Shown piece after piece: positions 1 to 9,118 of a DNA stretch of 64,000 bases. Made by a program: the position numbers and the translations under genes. The stretch comes from Parvicella tangerina (GTDB lineage Bacteria > Bacteroidota > Bacteroidia > Flavobacteriales_D > Parvicellaceae): positions 2,490,978 through 2,554,977 of the forward strand of contig NZ_OU015584.1 of the NCBI RefSeq assembly GCF_907165195.1, written 5' to 3'. Each line of letters starts with the position of its first letter. The first letter of the stretch is position 1. The notes beneath the pieces are model-generated. The model saw only the letters and a program-made list of their open reading frames with translations, was not told where the DNA came from and made no database searches.

Positions 1-58
1 CTGGACTATCATAGCTCTTTAAACAGAGAAGGGCAAATATAATACCAAGTTGAGTGAA

Positions 59-592
59 TCATCCATTTTGACGATGCTCCAATTCAGCCTTTTTTTCTTT
101 TTTCCGGATATTAGCTCTAAACTTATTCCAATTCAGCAAGAATAATAGAATTGAGATCAGCGCAAACGCAAGAATCGTCCACCAAGAAATGGAACTTGGG
201 TCTTCACCATTCATTGCGTCTCCATTAATAAAAAACCAGATTGCCATAGCAAGATTCGAAGCGGAAAACATGTAGAAACCAACTAAAAACCTTCGATACA
301 TCAAAATCACACCTACCAGTGAGATCAGGTGCAGTAGCACATAAACATAGAAATCCTGAGAAGACAGACTCGTACCCTCAAAAATATCGCCAAACATAGA
401 ACCTACTATAGGAATAAAGGCGAAAAATATGGTCATTAAAAGATCCCATCCAATGAAGAAAAAACACAAGATTTTTAAAAACATTGGTGGTTTTTGCTTC
501 CCAAGGACAATACGTTTCAACAACCTTAAATTTCTTTTGAGGATTGAAACTTCTCTTGCTTCGTTCGGGTTTGTTTTTTGTTCTGTACTCAT
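59..592 (-). CDS. Four-helix membrane protein, unknown function
   Basis: Encodes 177 aa with about four hydrophobic segments (near residues 38-64, 82-99, 103-122 and 137-155) and basic termini, so it is probably an inner-membrane protein. I do not recognise a named family. It is last in a run of minus-strand genes starting with upp, and its start codon overlaps the stop of the preceding gene by 4 bp (ATGA), which implies translational coupling. It shares with that neighbour a PP-x-x-LK-x-LC stretch before the first helix and an LMY-x-R...GFY motif before the third, so the two look like diverged tandem paralogues. Confidence 0.7.
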   Translation of the reverse strand: MSTEQKTNPNEAREVSILKRNLRLLKRIVLGKQKPPMFLKILCFFFIGWDLLMTIFFAFIPIVGSMFGDIFEGTSLSSQDFYVYVLLHLISLVGVILMYRRFLVGFYMFSASNLAMAIWFFINGDAMNGEDPSSISWWTILAFALISILLFLLNWNKFRANIRKKEKKAELEHRQNG

Positions 593-1161
593 CGATTCAA
601 ATATTTATACTGGGTAGTAAACAGGATCAAGTAAATCAACGGTGGTAATAGCACCAATTTATCATAAACGACCATTGCTCCAATCCCAAACATAGCAAAA
701 GGAACGATAACATACAACAACTGAAAAGCTCCGTAGATGTAAAATCCTCTTCTTATTCTAAAATACATTAATGCCGTACCCACCATGGCAAGCACATCGA
801 TAATCGTCCTATAGATAGATGCTAAGGCTAACTTCTCTATCCCTGCATCACTGATATCAATGTCGTTCTTTTCAAATCTGGCAAGTCTGGTTTCTAATTT
901 TTCCCAACCTGATTGATCGGCACTCTCCTTCAACTCTTCAATGCTTGAATAGGCAAAATAATCTTGAGTATCCATAACCAAGCAATAAATGAATCCCATA
1001 AAACTTAATATACAGAGTGCCTTTAAACTAGGGGGAACCTCTAACTTCAGTTCTTTTTTTGTACGATCCGAAGGACTTGATTTGCCAGAAGCTTTGTTCT
1101 TACCAGTCGTCTTTTTATTCGGTACGCTTCCCGGCTTCTTATTTTTCTTTCTCTTTGCCAT
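589..1161 (-). CDS. Membrane protein with Lys-rich N-terminus, paralogue of the downstream gene
   Basis: Encodes 190 aa. The first 40 residues are very rich in Lys, Ser and Thr and probably form a disordered cytoplasmic tail. Hydrophobic segments follow at about 46-63, 118-134, 141-160 and 165-183, with an acidic loop of about 50 residues after the first. The spacing is 2 bp after the upstream gene and a 4-bp overlap with the downstream gene, so it sits inside an operon. Shared motifs around the first and third helices suggest the downstream gene arose by duplication. No function can be assigned. Confidence 0.7.
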   Translation of the reverse strand: MAKRKKNKKPGSVPNKKTTGKNKASGKSSPSDRTKKELKLEVPPSLKALCILSFMGFIYCLVMDTQDYFAYSSIEELKESADQSGWEKLETRLARFEKNDIDISDAGIEKLALASIYRTIIDVLAMVGTALMYFRIRRGFYIYGAFQLLYVIVPFAMFGIGAMVVYDKLVLLPPLIYLILFTTQYKYLNR

Positions 1162-1163
1162 TC

Positions 1164-1631
1164 TTACAGCGCAAAGATAAGTTTATTCCCAAATGTCAGC
1201 GCAATCGCAACAACGATAATCGTTGCGTTGGCAATAAGGTAAGCCGAACTTTTATTACCATAGAATTTCGCAATTACAATCGCTCCGATGGGTATGGACA
1301 TGAACATGAGTCCAACAGATGATAACACGTACAACCCCATTTTTGACCTTGATATTCTTACGACTAGTTTATTGAGACGAGTAAAGTTTCTTTTTCGTTT
1401 CTTTTTTCCAGCGAGAATTGCTTTTAGACGTTTCTCTTTTGCACGCAACATAAAATACTCTGCAAACCAATAGAATAAATTAAAGCCAAATAGAGCTCCT
1501 GCGATCATTGGTAGCAGAACATCCCAATGTGAAAGGTCCAAATCCTTGTACCATCCGTAAATAATTGTTGGAACAAAAAGGAACTTTACAATCCCAAGGA
1601 AAAATGACCAAAGAAAAACATCCCAATACAT
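1164..1631 (-). CDS. Four-helix membrane protein with basic central loop, unknown
   Basis: Encodes 155 aa with predicted helices near 5-26, 37-58, 98-122 and 129-152. The loop at 64-97 is strongly basic, placing it in the cytoplasm by the positive-inside rule. It lies 9 bp after the upp stop codon and 2 bp before the next gene, so it is probably co-transcribed with upp. I see no catalytic motif and recognise no family. Nothing in the sequence links it directly to uracil salvage. Confidence 0.65.
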   Translation of the reverse strand: MYWDVFLWSFFLGIVKFLFVPTIIYGWYKDLDLSHWDVLLPMIAGALFGFNLFYWFAEYFMLRAKEKRLKAILAGKKKRKRNFTRLNKLVVRISRSKMGLYVLSSVGLMFMSIPIGAIVIAKFYGNKSSAYLIANATIIVVAIALTFGNKLIFAL

Positions 1632-1640
1632 GAAACAAAG

Positions 1641-2294
1641 TTAGTCTTCCTTACTCCCAAATGCCAAATCTCCAGCATCTCCTAAACCAGGAACAATATA
1701 CGATTGAGCTGTCATTTCATCATCTATGGCACCCACCCATATTGTTGTATTTTCTGGAAGGTTTCTTTTGACATACTCTACCCCTTCTGCACTAGCAATC
1801 ACGCAAGAAACATGAACATGCTTCGGTTTACCTTTACGCAAAAGTGCTTTATAAGCCAAGACCATTGACATTCCACTAGCCAACATGGGGTCCGTAAGCA
1901 CAACTGTTTTTCCTTCTAAAGAAGGACTGGACATGTACTCCACTTCTACTTCAAATTCATCAGCTGTTGTATGCTTTCGATAAGCAGATATAAAGCAATT
2001 ATCAGCACTATCAAAATAGTTTAAAAATCCTTGATGAAGTGGAAGACCTGCTCGAAGTATCGTGGCAATTACGGGGTGTTCAGCAACCAAATTGGATGGA
2101 GCAACTCCCAACGGACTGTAAATATCTTCACTCTTGTAGTCCAGAACTTTACTAAGCTCATAGGCATTAATTTCTCCAAGACGCTCAAGGTTTCTTCTAA
2201 AACGCATCCGATCCTGCTGCACTTTTAGATCTCTCAATTGTGCAAGAAAATTGTTGTAAAGGCTGTTACTTTCTGAAAAATTAATGACTTTCAT
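1641..2294 (-). CDS. upp: Uracil phosphoribosyltransferase
   Basis: Pyrimidine salvage enzyme converting uracil and PRPP to UMP and pyrophosphate in the cytoplasm. The 217-aa product has the usual length. The PRPP-binding loop reads DPMLASGMS (residues 135-143), where the common form is DPMLATGGS. The C-terminus has the family's YIVPGLGDAGD uracil-binding signature, and the RAGLP stretch near residue 81 also fits. The ATG start matches family length. It heads a minus-strand group with three membrane-protein genes, the first 9 bp downstream. The Met in the PRPP loop is slightly unusual but should not abolish activity. Confidence 0.93.
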   Translation of the reverse strand: MKVINFSESNSLYNNFLAQLRDLKVQQDRMRFRRNLERLGEINAYELSKVLDYKSEDIYSPLGVAPSNLVAEHPVIATILRAGLPLHQGFLNYFDSADNCFISAYRKHTTADEFEVEVEYMSSPSLEGKTVVLTDPMLASGMSMVLAYKALLRKGKPKHVHVSCVIASAEGVEYVKRNLPENTTIWVGAIDDEMTAQSYIVPGLGDAGDLAFGSKED

Positions 2295-2363
2295 TTCTAG
2301 GAATAATAGGTACTGTGCGAAGTAACAAAAAAAATCACGATTGTCCTATGATGCAGATCATTG

Positions 2364-3422
2364 TTATTCGTAAACCACCTGAATAACGTAATGTACACTT
2401 CCTTTTTTTCCTTTATAATCAGCAGGTTGCCAATCTGGAAAGTTTTCGAATATTTCAGTTAGCTTAAGACAAAGTTGCTTATGATTGCATTTCACCACAT
2501 TGACATTTTCAACACGCCCTTTATGATCTACTTCAAAAGAAACCTTCGCTTCCATTTTCTTTTCGATCTTCTTCAATAAGGTATCTGCTTCAAGCAGCGT
2601 TTCTAAGTGCAAATAAAAGTCCTTATTCCCCCCTTTATAGGACGGCATTCCTTCAGGATCAAACTCATAACCACCAATTGGTCCGGCAAAAGATTTTGTT
2701 TGACCAACTTTGTACGCGGAGGCATAACCACTTTCCACTGCTATTGACTGTCTGTAGTCTAGAGATACCGTAAAGTCAAAATCATCTTCTTTGTCAACGT
2801 TGATCTTAGAATTATCTATCATCGTGACACTTTGAGGCAACGAATCCTCTTTGGTAAAAGTATTTTGTTCAGCTATATCACTTTTATCCTTCTCTTTTTT
2901 ATTCTTCTGGCCAATCTCTATTTTTTCCTCAGGCTTTTCTTCAATATATTCGATGGCCAATTCAGGAGTTTCCTCATCACGGTTTACGTAATAAAACGTA
3001 TCCATAACTACTTCCTTATGATAGGTCTCTGGTGTGACAATACTGGTATCGATTGCAACCATATCTTGTTGAGTATTGGCAACATTTTCTTCCTGTTGAG
3101 CGGTATCATTAAAGTTATTTCTTTGATGGTATTGAAACCAAACTGAACCAACTATAAGTACAGTAATTACCGCTGTAGCTCCTCCTAATTTCACCCACTT
3201 ACTTCCATTCAGCCCTTTCTGAACACGTTTTAAACTGTTGTAACTTATCTGTTCAATTTTATCGAGATCTGCTAAAGTCAGTTCGTCTAAAAGGTCTTTG
3301 AACTCTGGGTTTCTTTGCAAAAAAAAGTCAAACGCTTGCTCTTCACTTGAACTTAGACTGTCCGTTACGTATTTCCTAAGCAGCGATAATTCAAAAGACG
3401 TTATTCCTGTATTACCTTTCAA
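2364..3422 (-). CDS. Anti-sigma-like membrane protein with TonB-like C-terminus
   Basis: Encodes 352 aa. A cytoplasmic N-terminus (about 1-75, similar in layout to zinc-free anti-sigma domains) is followed by one transmembrane helix near 79-97, a long acidic linker rich in Glu, Lys and Asp, and a C-terminal domain (about 288-352) with the pattern VSFEVDHKGRVENVNVV, typical of TonB-type C-terminal folds. It overlaps the upstream ECF sigma factor gene by 11 bp, the classic arrangement for a sigma/anti-sigma pair. The likely role is to hold the sigma factor at the membrane and release it on an envelope signal. This is inferred from architecture and context. Confidence 0.7.
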   Translation of the reverse strand: MKGNTGITSFELSLLRKYVTDSLSSSEEQAFDFFLQRNPEFKDLLDELTLADLDKIEQISYNSLKRVQKGLNGSKWVKLGGATAVITVLIVGSVWFQYHQRNNFNDTAQQEENVANTQQDMVAIDTSIVTPETYHKEVVMDTFYYVNRDEETPELAIEYIEEKPEEKIEIGQKNKKEKDKSDIAEQNTFTKEDSLPQSVTMIDNSKINVDKEDDFDFTVSLDYRQSIAVESGYASAYKVGQTKSFAGPIGGYEFDPEGMPSYKGGNKDFYLHLETLLEADTLLKKIEKKMEAKVSFEVDHKGRVENVNVVKCNHKQLCLKLTEIFENFPDWQPADYKGKKGSVHYVIQVVYE

Positions 3423-3978
3423 TGTTCTCCTTTTGTTTTTCCATCCAAATTCTAATATTTCTTTTGCCGTTCTGAATATGACTCTTGACTTTTTTTAGGT
3501 CTAACTCAGTGACTTCTTCTATTTCCTTATAACTCTGCTGTTTCAAATAAAAAAGCTCAATGCACATTCGCTGATCATCTTTTAATTGCTTAATCGCCTT
3601 TTCAAGGAGGTCTAAATCACCTTCAAGAATCAACTTATCAGTAAGGTCTTCTTCTTTTCTCGTTTCCACAAAGTGATTCAAACTTTTTTCATCATCCGTC
3701 AAAACAGTTCCTTCTCTACGCAATTGGTTCAACTTTTTGTAGCAATGGTTTCTTGTAACTGTGAATAACCAGCCATTCAAGTTTTCAATCTTATGCTTGA
3801 GCAGGTCGCGCTTAAGTACCTCAAACACCTCAACAGCGGCATCTTCTGCATCTTCTATTCGGTCCATGTACTTAAAACAAACGGTAGATATCATTACTGA
3901 CTTTCGCTGATACAGTTCTCCTAAATAATTGAGGTCTTCGGAATTACGGTAAGCATTGACCAGTTCTTTCTCTGACAT
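3412..3978 (-). CDS. ECF-type RNA polymerase sigma factor
   Basis: Encodes 188 aa with region 2 (FKYMDRIEDAEDAAVEVFE and GWLFTVTRNHCYKKL) and region 4 (DDQRMCIELFYLKQQSYKEI followed by KVKSHIQNGKRNIR), the normal two-domain ECF layout. I chose the ATG at 3978, which begins MSEKELV. The frame is open upstream to a GTG at 4026, but those 16 extra residues are hydrophobic and not typical of the family. It is followed by, and overlaps by 11 bp, a membrane-anchored candidate anti-sigma factor. It is divergent from htpG. The regulon cannot be read from this window. Confidence 0.85.
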   Translation of the reverse strand: MSEKELVNAYRNSEDLNYLGELYQRKSVMISTVCFKYMDRIEDAEDAAVEVFEVLKRDLLKHKIENLNGWLFTVTRNHCYKKLNQLRREGTVLTDDEKSLNHFVETRKEEDLTDKLILEGDLDLLEKAIKQLKDDQRMCIELFYLKQQSYKEIEEVTELDLKKVKSHIQNGKRNIRIWMEKQKENIER

Positions 3979-4211
3979 TTTTTTTAGGTTCCTGAAGGAA
4001 AAGATATGTAATAAAAAATGGATCACTGCTTCTAAGGTAATGAATTCAGTTAAAGCTTAATTTTTAAAATGATTAATTGATGATTGTTGTTCACCAAACT
4101 TCTGATTTGTCATTTTTTCAGATGGAAAAGACAATATTTTGTCACATTGGCAGCAAATTGTCCGTGGCACATCCTTTGACCATCACGGAATCGGAACAAA
4201 AAATTAAAGCT

Positions 4212-6101
4212 ATGCAACAAGGAACCATTAATATTCAGACGGAAAATATTTTTCCGATTATTAAAAAATTCTTGTACTCAGATACAGAGATCTTTTTGAG
4301 AGAGTTGGTATCAAATGCTGTCGATGCCTCTCAAAAATTGCGAACACTTTCAAAAACAGGTGAATTCAATCAGGAAATAAAAGACCTTAGGGTTGAAGTT
4401 ATTCTAGACAAGGATGCAAAAACGATCACCGTAAGAGATAATGGTATTGGAATGACTGCTGACGAAGTAGAGAAATACATTAATCAAATTGCCTTTTCTG
4501 GAGCGAAAGAGTTTGCTGAGAAGTACAAAGATAAAGATGCCAATGCCATGATTGGGGCTTTTGGTCTAGGTTTTTACTCCGCTTTTATGGTCTCAGAAAA
4601 AGTTAGGATCCAGACGTTGTCTTATCAAGATGGAGCCAAGGCAGTTGAATGGGAAAGCGATGGATCTCCCCAGTTCTCCATGAAAGAGATAGAAAAAAAT
4701 GAAAGGGGAACCGATATCATTCTTCATATTGCAGAAGATTCAACGGAATTTCTGGAAGAAGCTAGACTTAACGAGATCTTGAGTAAATACTGCAAGTTCT
4801 TGCCGATTGAGATCAAATTTGGAACAAGAAAAACTTTCGTAGAAGATCCAAGTGGAGAGAAAGATGAGAATGGCAATGTTAAGAAAATCGAGAAAGAGAT
4901 TGACAACATCATTAATAACACCTCTCCTGCATGGAATAAAACTCCGGCTGATTTAACCGAAGAAGATTACAAAAACTTCTACAATGAACTTTATCCGTTT
5001 ACGGAAGATCCGTTATTTCATATCCACTTGAACGTGGATTACCCATTTAATCTGACTGGGATTCTTTACTTCCCAAGACTAAAAAACAACATGGAAGTGC
5101 AGAAGAACAAGATTCAGCTGTATTCCAACCAAGTCTTTATCACGGATAATGTAGAAAATATTGTTCCTGACTTCCTGAATCTATTGCATGGGGTAATCGA
5201 CTCACCAGATATACCGTTAAATGTATCCAGATCTTACTTGCAAGCGGATAGTAATGTAAAGAAGATCTCTAATCACATTAACAAGAAGGTTGCTGATAAG
5301 TTGAACCAGATGTTTAAAGATGACAGAGAAGACTTTCAGTCTAAATGGGATGATATAGAAGTGTTCATTCAATACGGAATGCTTAGTGATGATAAGTTCT
5401 ACGACAGATCGGAGAAGTTTGCGCTATTGAAGAATACGAAAGATGAGTACTTCACTTTTGAAGAGTATAAAGAGAAGATCAAAGCAGCTCAAACAGATAA
5501 GAACGATAAGTTAGTTTGCCTGTACACGCACAGTGCAGACGCTCATCATGCATTGATTGAAAATGCTAACGACCGTGGATATGATGTTTTAGTAATGGAT
5601 AGTCCGTTGGCAAGTCATTACATTCAAAAGTTAGAAGGGAAACTAAACGTTTCATTCGCAAGAGTTGATGCGGATACGTTGGATAAATTAATCCAAAAAG
5701 ACGAAGAAATTCCATCAAAATTAAGCGAGAAGGAGCAAGAAAATCTGAAGCCTATTTTTGAGGGTAATGTCAACAAAGAAAAGTATGTGGTTCAATTTGA
5801 AAGCTTAAGTGAAACAGAAAAACCAGTTCAGATTACCCAAAGTGAGTTTATGCGTAGAATGAAAGAGCAACAAGCACTAGGTGGCGGTGGAATGCACATG
5901 ATGGGTTCTTTGCCTGAGATGTATAACCTGGTGGTCAACAGCAATCATCCTTTAATCTCAAAAATACTGGGAGAAAAGAATGAGGAAAAGCAGAAAGACC
6001 TGACCAAACAAGCTATTGATTTAGCGATGCTTTCAAACGGACTTCTCCAAGGTGAAGAATTGACTAAATTCATCAATCGAAGTCTTGAACTAATTGATTA
6101 A
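4212..6101 (+). CDS. htpG: Molecular chaperone HtpG (Hsp90 family)
   Basis: ATP-dependent cytosolic chaperone of the Hsp90 family. From the chosen ATG the product is 629 aa, the usual HtpG length, starting MQQGTINIQTENIFPII. The GHKL ATP-binding motifs are present: ELVSNAVDA, VRDNGIGM and the GAFGLGFYSAF lid segment. The middle domain has LPLNVSRSYLQ-type sequence (here IPLNVSRSYLQ). The frame is open to an ATG at 4077, but the extra 45 residues are unlike the family. A strong hairpin terminator follows directly, so it is probably monocistronic. It is transcribed divergently from the ECF sigma gene. Confidence 0.95.
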   Translation: MQQGTINIQTENIFPIIKKFLYSDTEIFLRELVSNAVDASQKLRTLSKTGEFNQEIKDLRVEVILDKDAKTITVRDNGIGMTADEVEKYINQIAFSGAKEFAEKYKDKDANAMIGAFGLGFYSAFMVSEKVRIQTLSYQDGAKAVEWESDGSPQFSMKEIEKNERGTDIILHIAEDSTEFLEEARLNEILSKYCKFLPIEIKFGTRKTFVEDPSGEKDENGNVKKIEKEIDNIINNTSPAWNKTPADLTEEDYKNFYNELYPFTEDPLFHIHLNVDYPFNLTGILYFPRLKNNMEVQKNKIQLYSNQVFITDNVENIVPDFLNLLHGVIDSPDIPLNVSRSYLQADSNVKKISNHINKKVADKLNQMFKDDREDFQSKWDDIEVFIQYGMLSDDKFYDRSEKFALLKNTKDEYFTFEEYKEKIKAAQTDKNDKLVCLYTHSADAHHALIENANDRGYDVLVMDSPLASHYIQKLEGKLNVSFARVDADTLDKLIQKDEEIPSKLSEKEQENLKPIFEGNVNKEKYVVQFESLSETEKPVQITQSEFMRRMKEQQALGGGGMHMMGSLPEMYNLVVNSNHPLISKILGEKNEEKQKDLTKQAIDLAMLSNGLLQGEELTKFINRSLELID

Positions 6102-6108
6102 AATGAAT

Positions 6109-6134
6109 GAGGGGATAACTCCCCTCTTTTACTT
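6109..6134 (+). terminator. Rho-independent terminator after htpG
   Basis: GAGGGG, a 6-base loop, then CCCCTC followed by TTTTACTTTTTT. The perfect 6-bp GC-rich stem with a T tract lies 8 bp after the htpG stop and faces the convergent gene ending at 6151. Confidence 0.85.
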
Positions 6135-6150
6135 TTTTAGCCTGACCTAC

Positions 6151-6576
6151 TTAATAGGTTAAACTGTTTTTTGAAATAACTGCTTTGTTTCCTTTTACTT
6201 CGATGGTCCAGTTATCATCGAAAATTCGGGGAAGGTACCGTTGATAAAGTTTGAGACGTCTGGTGGGGAATTCAGCATCTTCATCAGCTCTTGGTTCTCC
6301 AACAAACTCATAGGTATTGATATTGGGATGAAGTTCTTTATAGTGATTAAAGATCTTGACAATAGTTGTCATCACACGAAATGCTTCACCTTTGTTTGTT
6401 AAAGAATACTCCTCTCCTTCAAACTCCTCGTTGGTTACTCCAAAAGCAATTGATACGTGAAGTAGATTATCCTTCTTACGGGCAAACCTCACTTCATAAT
6501 CCAAGCCACTATCTGTGGTAAACATAAATACATTTCCAGATGGAATGCTTGGATACTCAATTTCGTATGGAGTCAT
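6151..6576 (-). CDS. Small conserved-looking protein, unknown function
   Basis: Encodes 141 aa from the ATG at 6576 (MTPYEIEYPSIP). The frame extends to a TTG at 6591, but a consensus -7 box covers that position, so translation must begin at 6576 or at the ATG at 6582. No signal peptide or membrane helix is seen. The sequence mixes beta-rich stretches (VFMFTTDSGLDYEVRFARK) with a helical centre (KGEAFRVMTTIVKIFNHYKE) and looks like a soluble globular protein. I do not recognise the family. It is convergent with htpG and divergent from the J-protein gene. Confidence 0.65.
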   Translation of the reverse strand: MTPYEIEYPSIPSGNVFMFTTDSGLDYEVRFARKKDNLLHVSIAFGVTNEEFEGEEYSLTNKGEAFRVMTTIVKIFNHYKELHPNINTYEFVGEPRADEDAEFPTRRLKLYQRYLPRIFDDNWTIEVKGNKAVISKNSLTY

Positions 6577-6588
6577 TGACATAAGAAA

Positions 6589-6596
6589 CAAAAGTA
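6589..6596 (-). promoter_or_regulatory. Bacteroidota -7 promoter box (TACTTTTG)
   Basis: Exact match to TAnnTTTG on the minus strand, 6 bp before the ATG at 6582 and 12 bp before the ATG at 6576. It fixes the start of the downstream gene by excluding the upstream TTG. No clear -33 TTG was found at the expected distance. Confidence 0.5.
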
Positions 6597-6625
6597 ATAT
6601 TTCTATTAAGATAACAAATTAAAAA

Positions 6626-7435
6626 ATGACTAAGTCAATGCAATTAATTTTTGGAACCAACAGTATCATTTTTGCCCTCGTTGGACTTTTTCTAGCACGA
6701 GGACATTGGATGGGTGCTGTAATTGGTTTTCTGATTGGGAGCTACGTTGATCGTATGAAGGTAGTGGCTCAAAAAAGTCGCAATGAATACCGTAAAACAG
6801 GCAATCAATCTTCTTATGAAGACTTTGTCAGACAGCAATTTCAACGTAGGCAATACTCCCCCAGTCAGTTTTCAAGTGCATTATTAATTCTATCGGCAGA
6901 AGTTATGAAAGCTGATGGGAAAGTACTGAAATCAGAATTAGACTTTGTCAAAAAGTTCCTTGTGCAGCAATTCGGAAGAGACTATGCTCCTAAGTATTTG
7001 CAAGAGTTAAGAGGTTACTTAAATCAATCGAGTAATTTGGAACAAACCTGTGCTAGTTTCCGAAATTTCATTCCACCGCAGCAGAAACAAATCCTTATTC
7101 AATACCTTTTCGGAATTGCCCAAAGCGATGGAAATGTCAGCAATACTGAACTCAATGTGATTCAACGAATTGCTGGGTTACTTGGTTTACGCCAGTATGA
7201 ATTTGACCAATTGAAGTCCATGTTTTGGAAGGACTCTGCTGATGCTTACAAGACGCTTGGGTTAAACAAATCCGCCAGTGATTCCGAGATCAAAACAGCC
7301 TACCGAAAACTAGCTAGAGAGCATCACCCAGACAAAGTAGCTTCTTTGGGAGAGCAATATCAAAAAGCAGCCAAAGAGAAATTTCAAAAAATTCAAGAAG
7401 CATACGAAACGATCAAGAAGGAACGGGGATTATAA
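6626..7435 (+). CDS. DjlA-like membrane-anchored TerB/J-domain co-chaperone
   Basis: Encodes 269 aa with the three-part DjlA layout: an N-terminal hydrophobic anchor (about 8-38), a central TerB-like helical domain (about 80-200, with two acidic ADGKV/SDGNV repeats), and a C-terminal J domain (about 207-269) containing the HPD tripeptide in REHHPDK. J domains stimulate the ATPase of DnaK, so this protein probably recruits DnaK to the membrane. The ATG start leaves a short 5' region shared with a divergent gene. It ends at a bidirectional terminator shared with lpdA. Confidence 0.85.
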   Translation: MTKSMQLIFGTNSIIFALVGLFLARGHWMGAVIGFLIGSYVDRMKVVAQKSRNEYRKTGNQSSYEDFVRQQFQRRQYSPSQFSSALLILSAEVMKADGKVLKSELDFVKKFLVQQFGRDYAPKYLQELRGYLNQSSNLEQTCASFRNFIPPQQKQILIQYLFGIAQSDGNVSNTELNVIQRIAGLLGLRQYEFDQLKSMFWKDSADAYKTLGLNKSASDSEIKTAYRKLAREHHPDKVASLGEQYQKAAKEKFQKIQEAYETIKKERGL

Positions 7436-7458
7436 CCCTACGTCAACTCATTAAAATT

Positions 7459-7493
7459 AAAAAGGAGCTACCCATTTGGACAGCTCCTTTTTT
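7459..7493. terminator. Bidirectional terminator between J-protein gene and lpdA
   Basis: AAAAAGGAGCT, a 13-base loop, then AGCTCCTTTTTT. The A-flanked and T-flanked perfect stem can terminate transcription from both sides, which suits the convergent genes ending at 7435 and 7513. Confidence 0.85.
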
Positions 7494-7512
7494 GCTTTTA
7501 CGTCTTAAATGC

Positions 7513-8901
7513 TTAAATATGAATCACTTCATCATAAGCAGCAGCAGCTGCTTCCATTACTGCTTCGCTCATTGTTGGGTGTGGGTGAATAGTCTTCACC
7601 AACTCCATTCCAGTAGTTTCCAGTTTACGAACTGCAACGATCTCGGCAATCATCTCTGTCACATTAGCACCAATCATGTGACCTCCTAGAAGCTCACCAT
7701 ATTTGGCATCAAAAATCAACTTAATGAATCCATCATTCGTACCAGCAGCACTTGCTTTCCCAGAAGCGGAGAATGGGAACTTTCCAACCTTAACCTCATA
7801 ACCAGCTTCCTTGGCAGCTTTTTCTGTCATACCAACAGAAGCTACTTCTGGAGAGCAGTACGTACATCCTGGAATATTTCCGTAATCAATAGCTTCTGGA
7901 TGATGACCAGCGATCTTCTCTACACAGGTAATTCCTTCCGCAGAAGCAACGTGTGCTAAAGCTGGACCAGGTGTGATATCTCCAATAGCATAGTATCCTG
8001 GGATATTCGTTTCGTAGTATTCGTTAACCAATACTTTCCCTTTATCTGTTACGATTCCAACATCTTCCAACCCAATTCCTTGAATATTTGTCTCGATACC
8101 AACAGCAGAAAGCACCACATCACATTCAATGACCTCTTCTCCTTTCTTAGTTTTTACAGAAACTTTACATCCTTTTCCTTTGGTATCTACCGACTCAACT
8201 GAGGAGTTGGTCATCACTTTCATTCCTTGTTTTTTGAAAGATCTTTCCAATTGCTTAGAAACTTCTTCATCTTCAACAGGAACAATATTTGGCATATATT
8301 CTACAATGGTTACCTCTGTTCCCATTGCATTGTAGAAATAAGCAAACTCAACTCCAATAGCCCCAGAACCAACTACTACCATTTTCTTAGGTTGTGTTGG
8401 TAAAGACATCGCCTCTCTATAGCCTATAATCTTCTTTCCGTCTTGAGGAAGGTTCGGTAATTGTCTTGATCTCGCTCCAGTAGCGATAATAATGTGCTTT
8501 GCGCTATATTCTGTAGTTTTTCCTTTATCATCAGTGACATCGATCTTTTTCCCAGGCTTCACTTTCCCTGTTCCCATGATCACATCGATCTTATTCTTTT
8601 TCATTAAGAACTGTACTCCCCCACTCATTTTCTCAGCAACCCCTCTTGATCTTTTCACGACAGCGCTAAAGTCCGCTTTGGGGTCCTTTACCGATAATCC
8701 ATAATCTTCCGCATGCTGAAGGTATTCGAAAACATTCGCGCTTTTCAATAACGCTTTGGTTGGGATACATCCCCAGTTCAAACAAATTCCTCCAAGTGCC
8801 TCTTTCTCAATAACCGCAGTCTTCAGTCCTAATTGTGACGCACGGATAGCCGTTACGTATCCTCCAGGACCACTACCTAATACAATAACATCGTAGTTCA
8901 T
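7513..8901 (-). CDS. lpdA: Dihydrolipoyl dehydrogenase (E3)
   Basis: FAD-dependent enzyme that reoxidises dihydrolipoamide with NAD+ in the 2-oxoacid dehydrogenase and glycine cleavage complexes. The 462-aa product shows the N-terminal FAD motif GSGPGGYVTAIRAS, the redox-active disulfide CLNWGC, a second Rossmann motif VVGSGAIGVEFA, the AIGDI FAD segment and the C-terminal catalytic HPHPTMSE. Length is typical. It is a single gene here, with no E1 or E2 nearby, so it may serve several complexes. A candidate promoter lies at 8924-8954 and a shared terminator lies downstream. Confidence 0.95.
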   Translation of the reverse strand: MNYDVIVLGSGPGGYVTAIRASQLGLKTAVIEKEALGGICLNWGCIPTKALLKSANVFEYLQHAEDYGLSVKDPKADFSAVVKRSRGVAEKMSGGVQFLMKKNKIDVIMGTGKVKPGKKIDVTDDKGKTTEYSAKHIIIATGARSRQLPNLPQDGKKIIGYREAMSLPTQPKKMVVVGSGAIGVEFAYFYNAMGTEVTIVEYMPNIVPVEDEEVSKQLERSFKKQGMKVMTNSSVESVDTKGKGCKVSVKTKKGEEVIECDVVLSAVGIETNIQGIGLEDVGIVTDKGKVLVNEYYETNIPGYYAIGDITPGPALAHVASAEGITCVEKIAGHHPEAIDYGNIPGCTYCSPEVASVGMTEKAAKEAGYEVKVGKFPFSASGKASAAGTNDGFIKLIFDAKYGELLGGHMIGANVTEMIAEIVAVRKLETTGMELVKTIHPHPTMSEAVMEAAAAAYDEVIHI

Positions 8902-8923
8902 ATAAGTAAGTTTATTTATTTCT

Positions 8924-8954
8924 AAAATGTAGGGACGAAGGTAATAAAAAACAA
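8924..8954 (-). promoter_or_regulatory. Candidate lpdA promoter, TTG-N20-TACATTTT
   Basis: On the minus strand TTG, then 20 bases, then TACATTTT, seven of eight matches to TAnnTTTG, with the 17-23 bp spacing usual for Bacteroidota. It ends 22 bp before the lpdA ATG. Confidence 0.45.
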
Positions 8955-9073
8955 CGTTGAGCGACAGGGATGATTTGTGAAACTATTTCATTATTTCTTA
9001 GGATGCCAAGATGACAGTATTTTTTGAATGGTATTACTTTTGAACACAGGGAGGCAACTCTCAATGTAATCGG

Positions 9074-9081
9074 TATATTTG
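9074..9081 (+). promoter_or_regulatory. Candidate trxA -7 box (TATATTTG)
   Basis: Exact TAnnTTTG match 37 bp before the trxA ATG. I see no TTG at the standard -33 distance, so the call rests on the -7 element and position. Confidence 0.45.
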
Positions 9082-9118
9082 GGACAGGAAAATATTATTA
9101 ATTTAAATAGATAACGTA

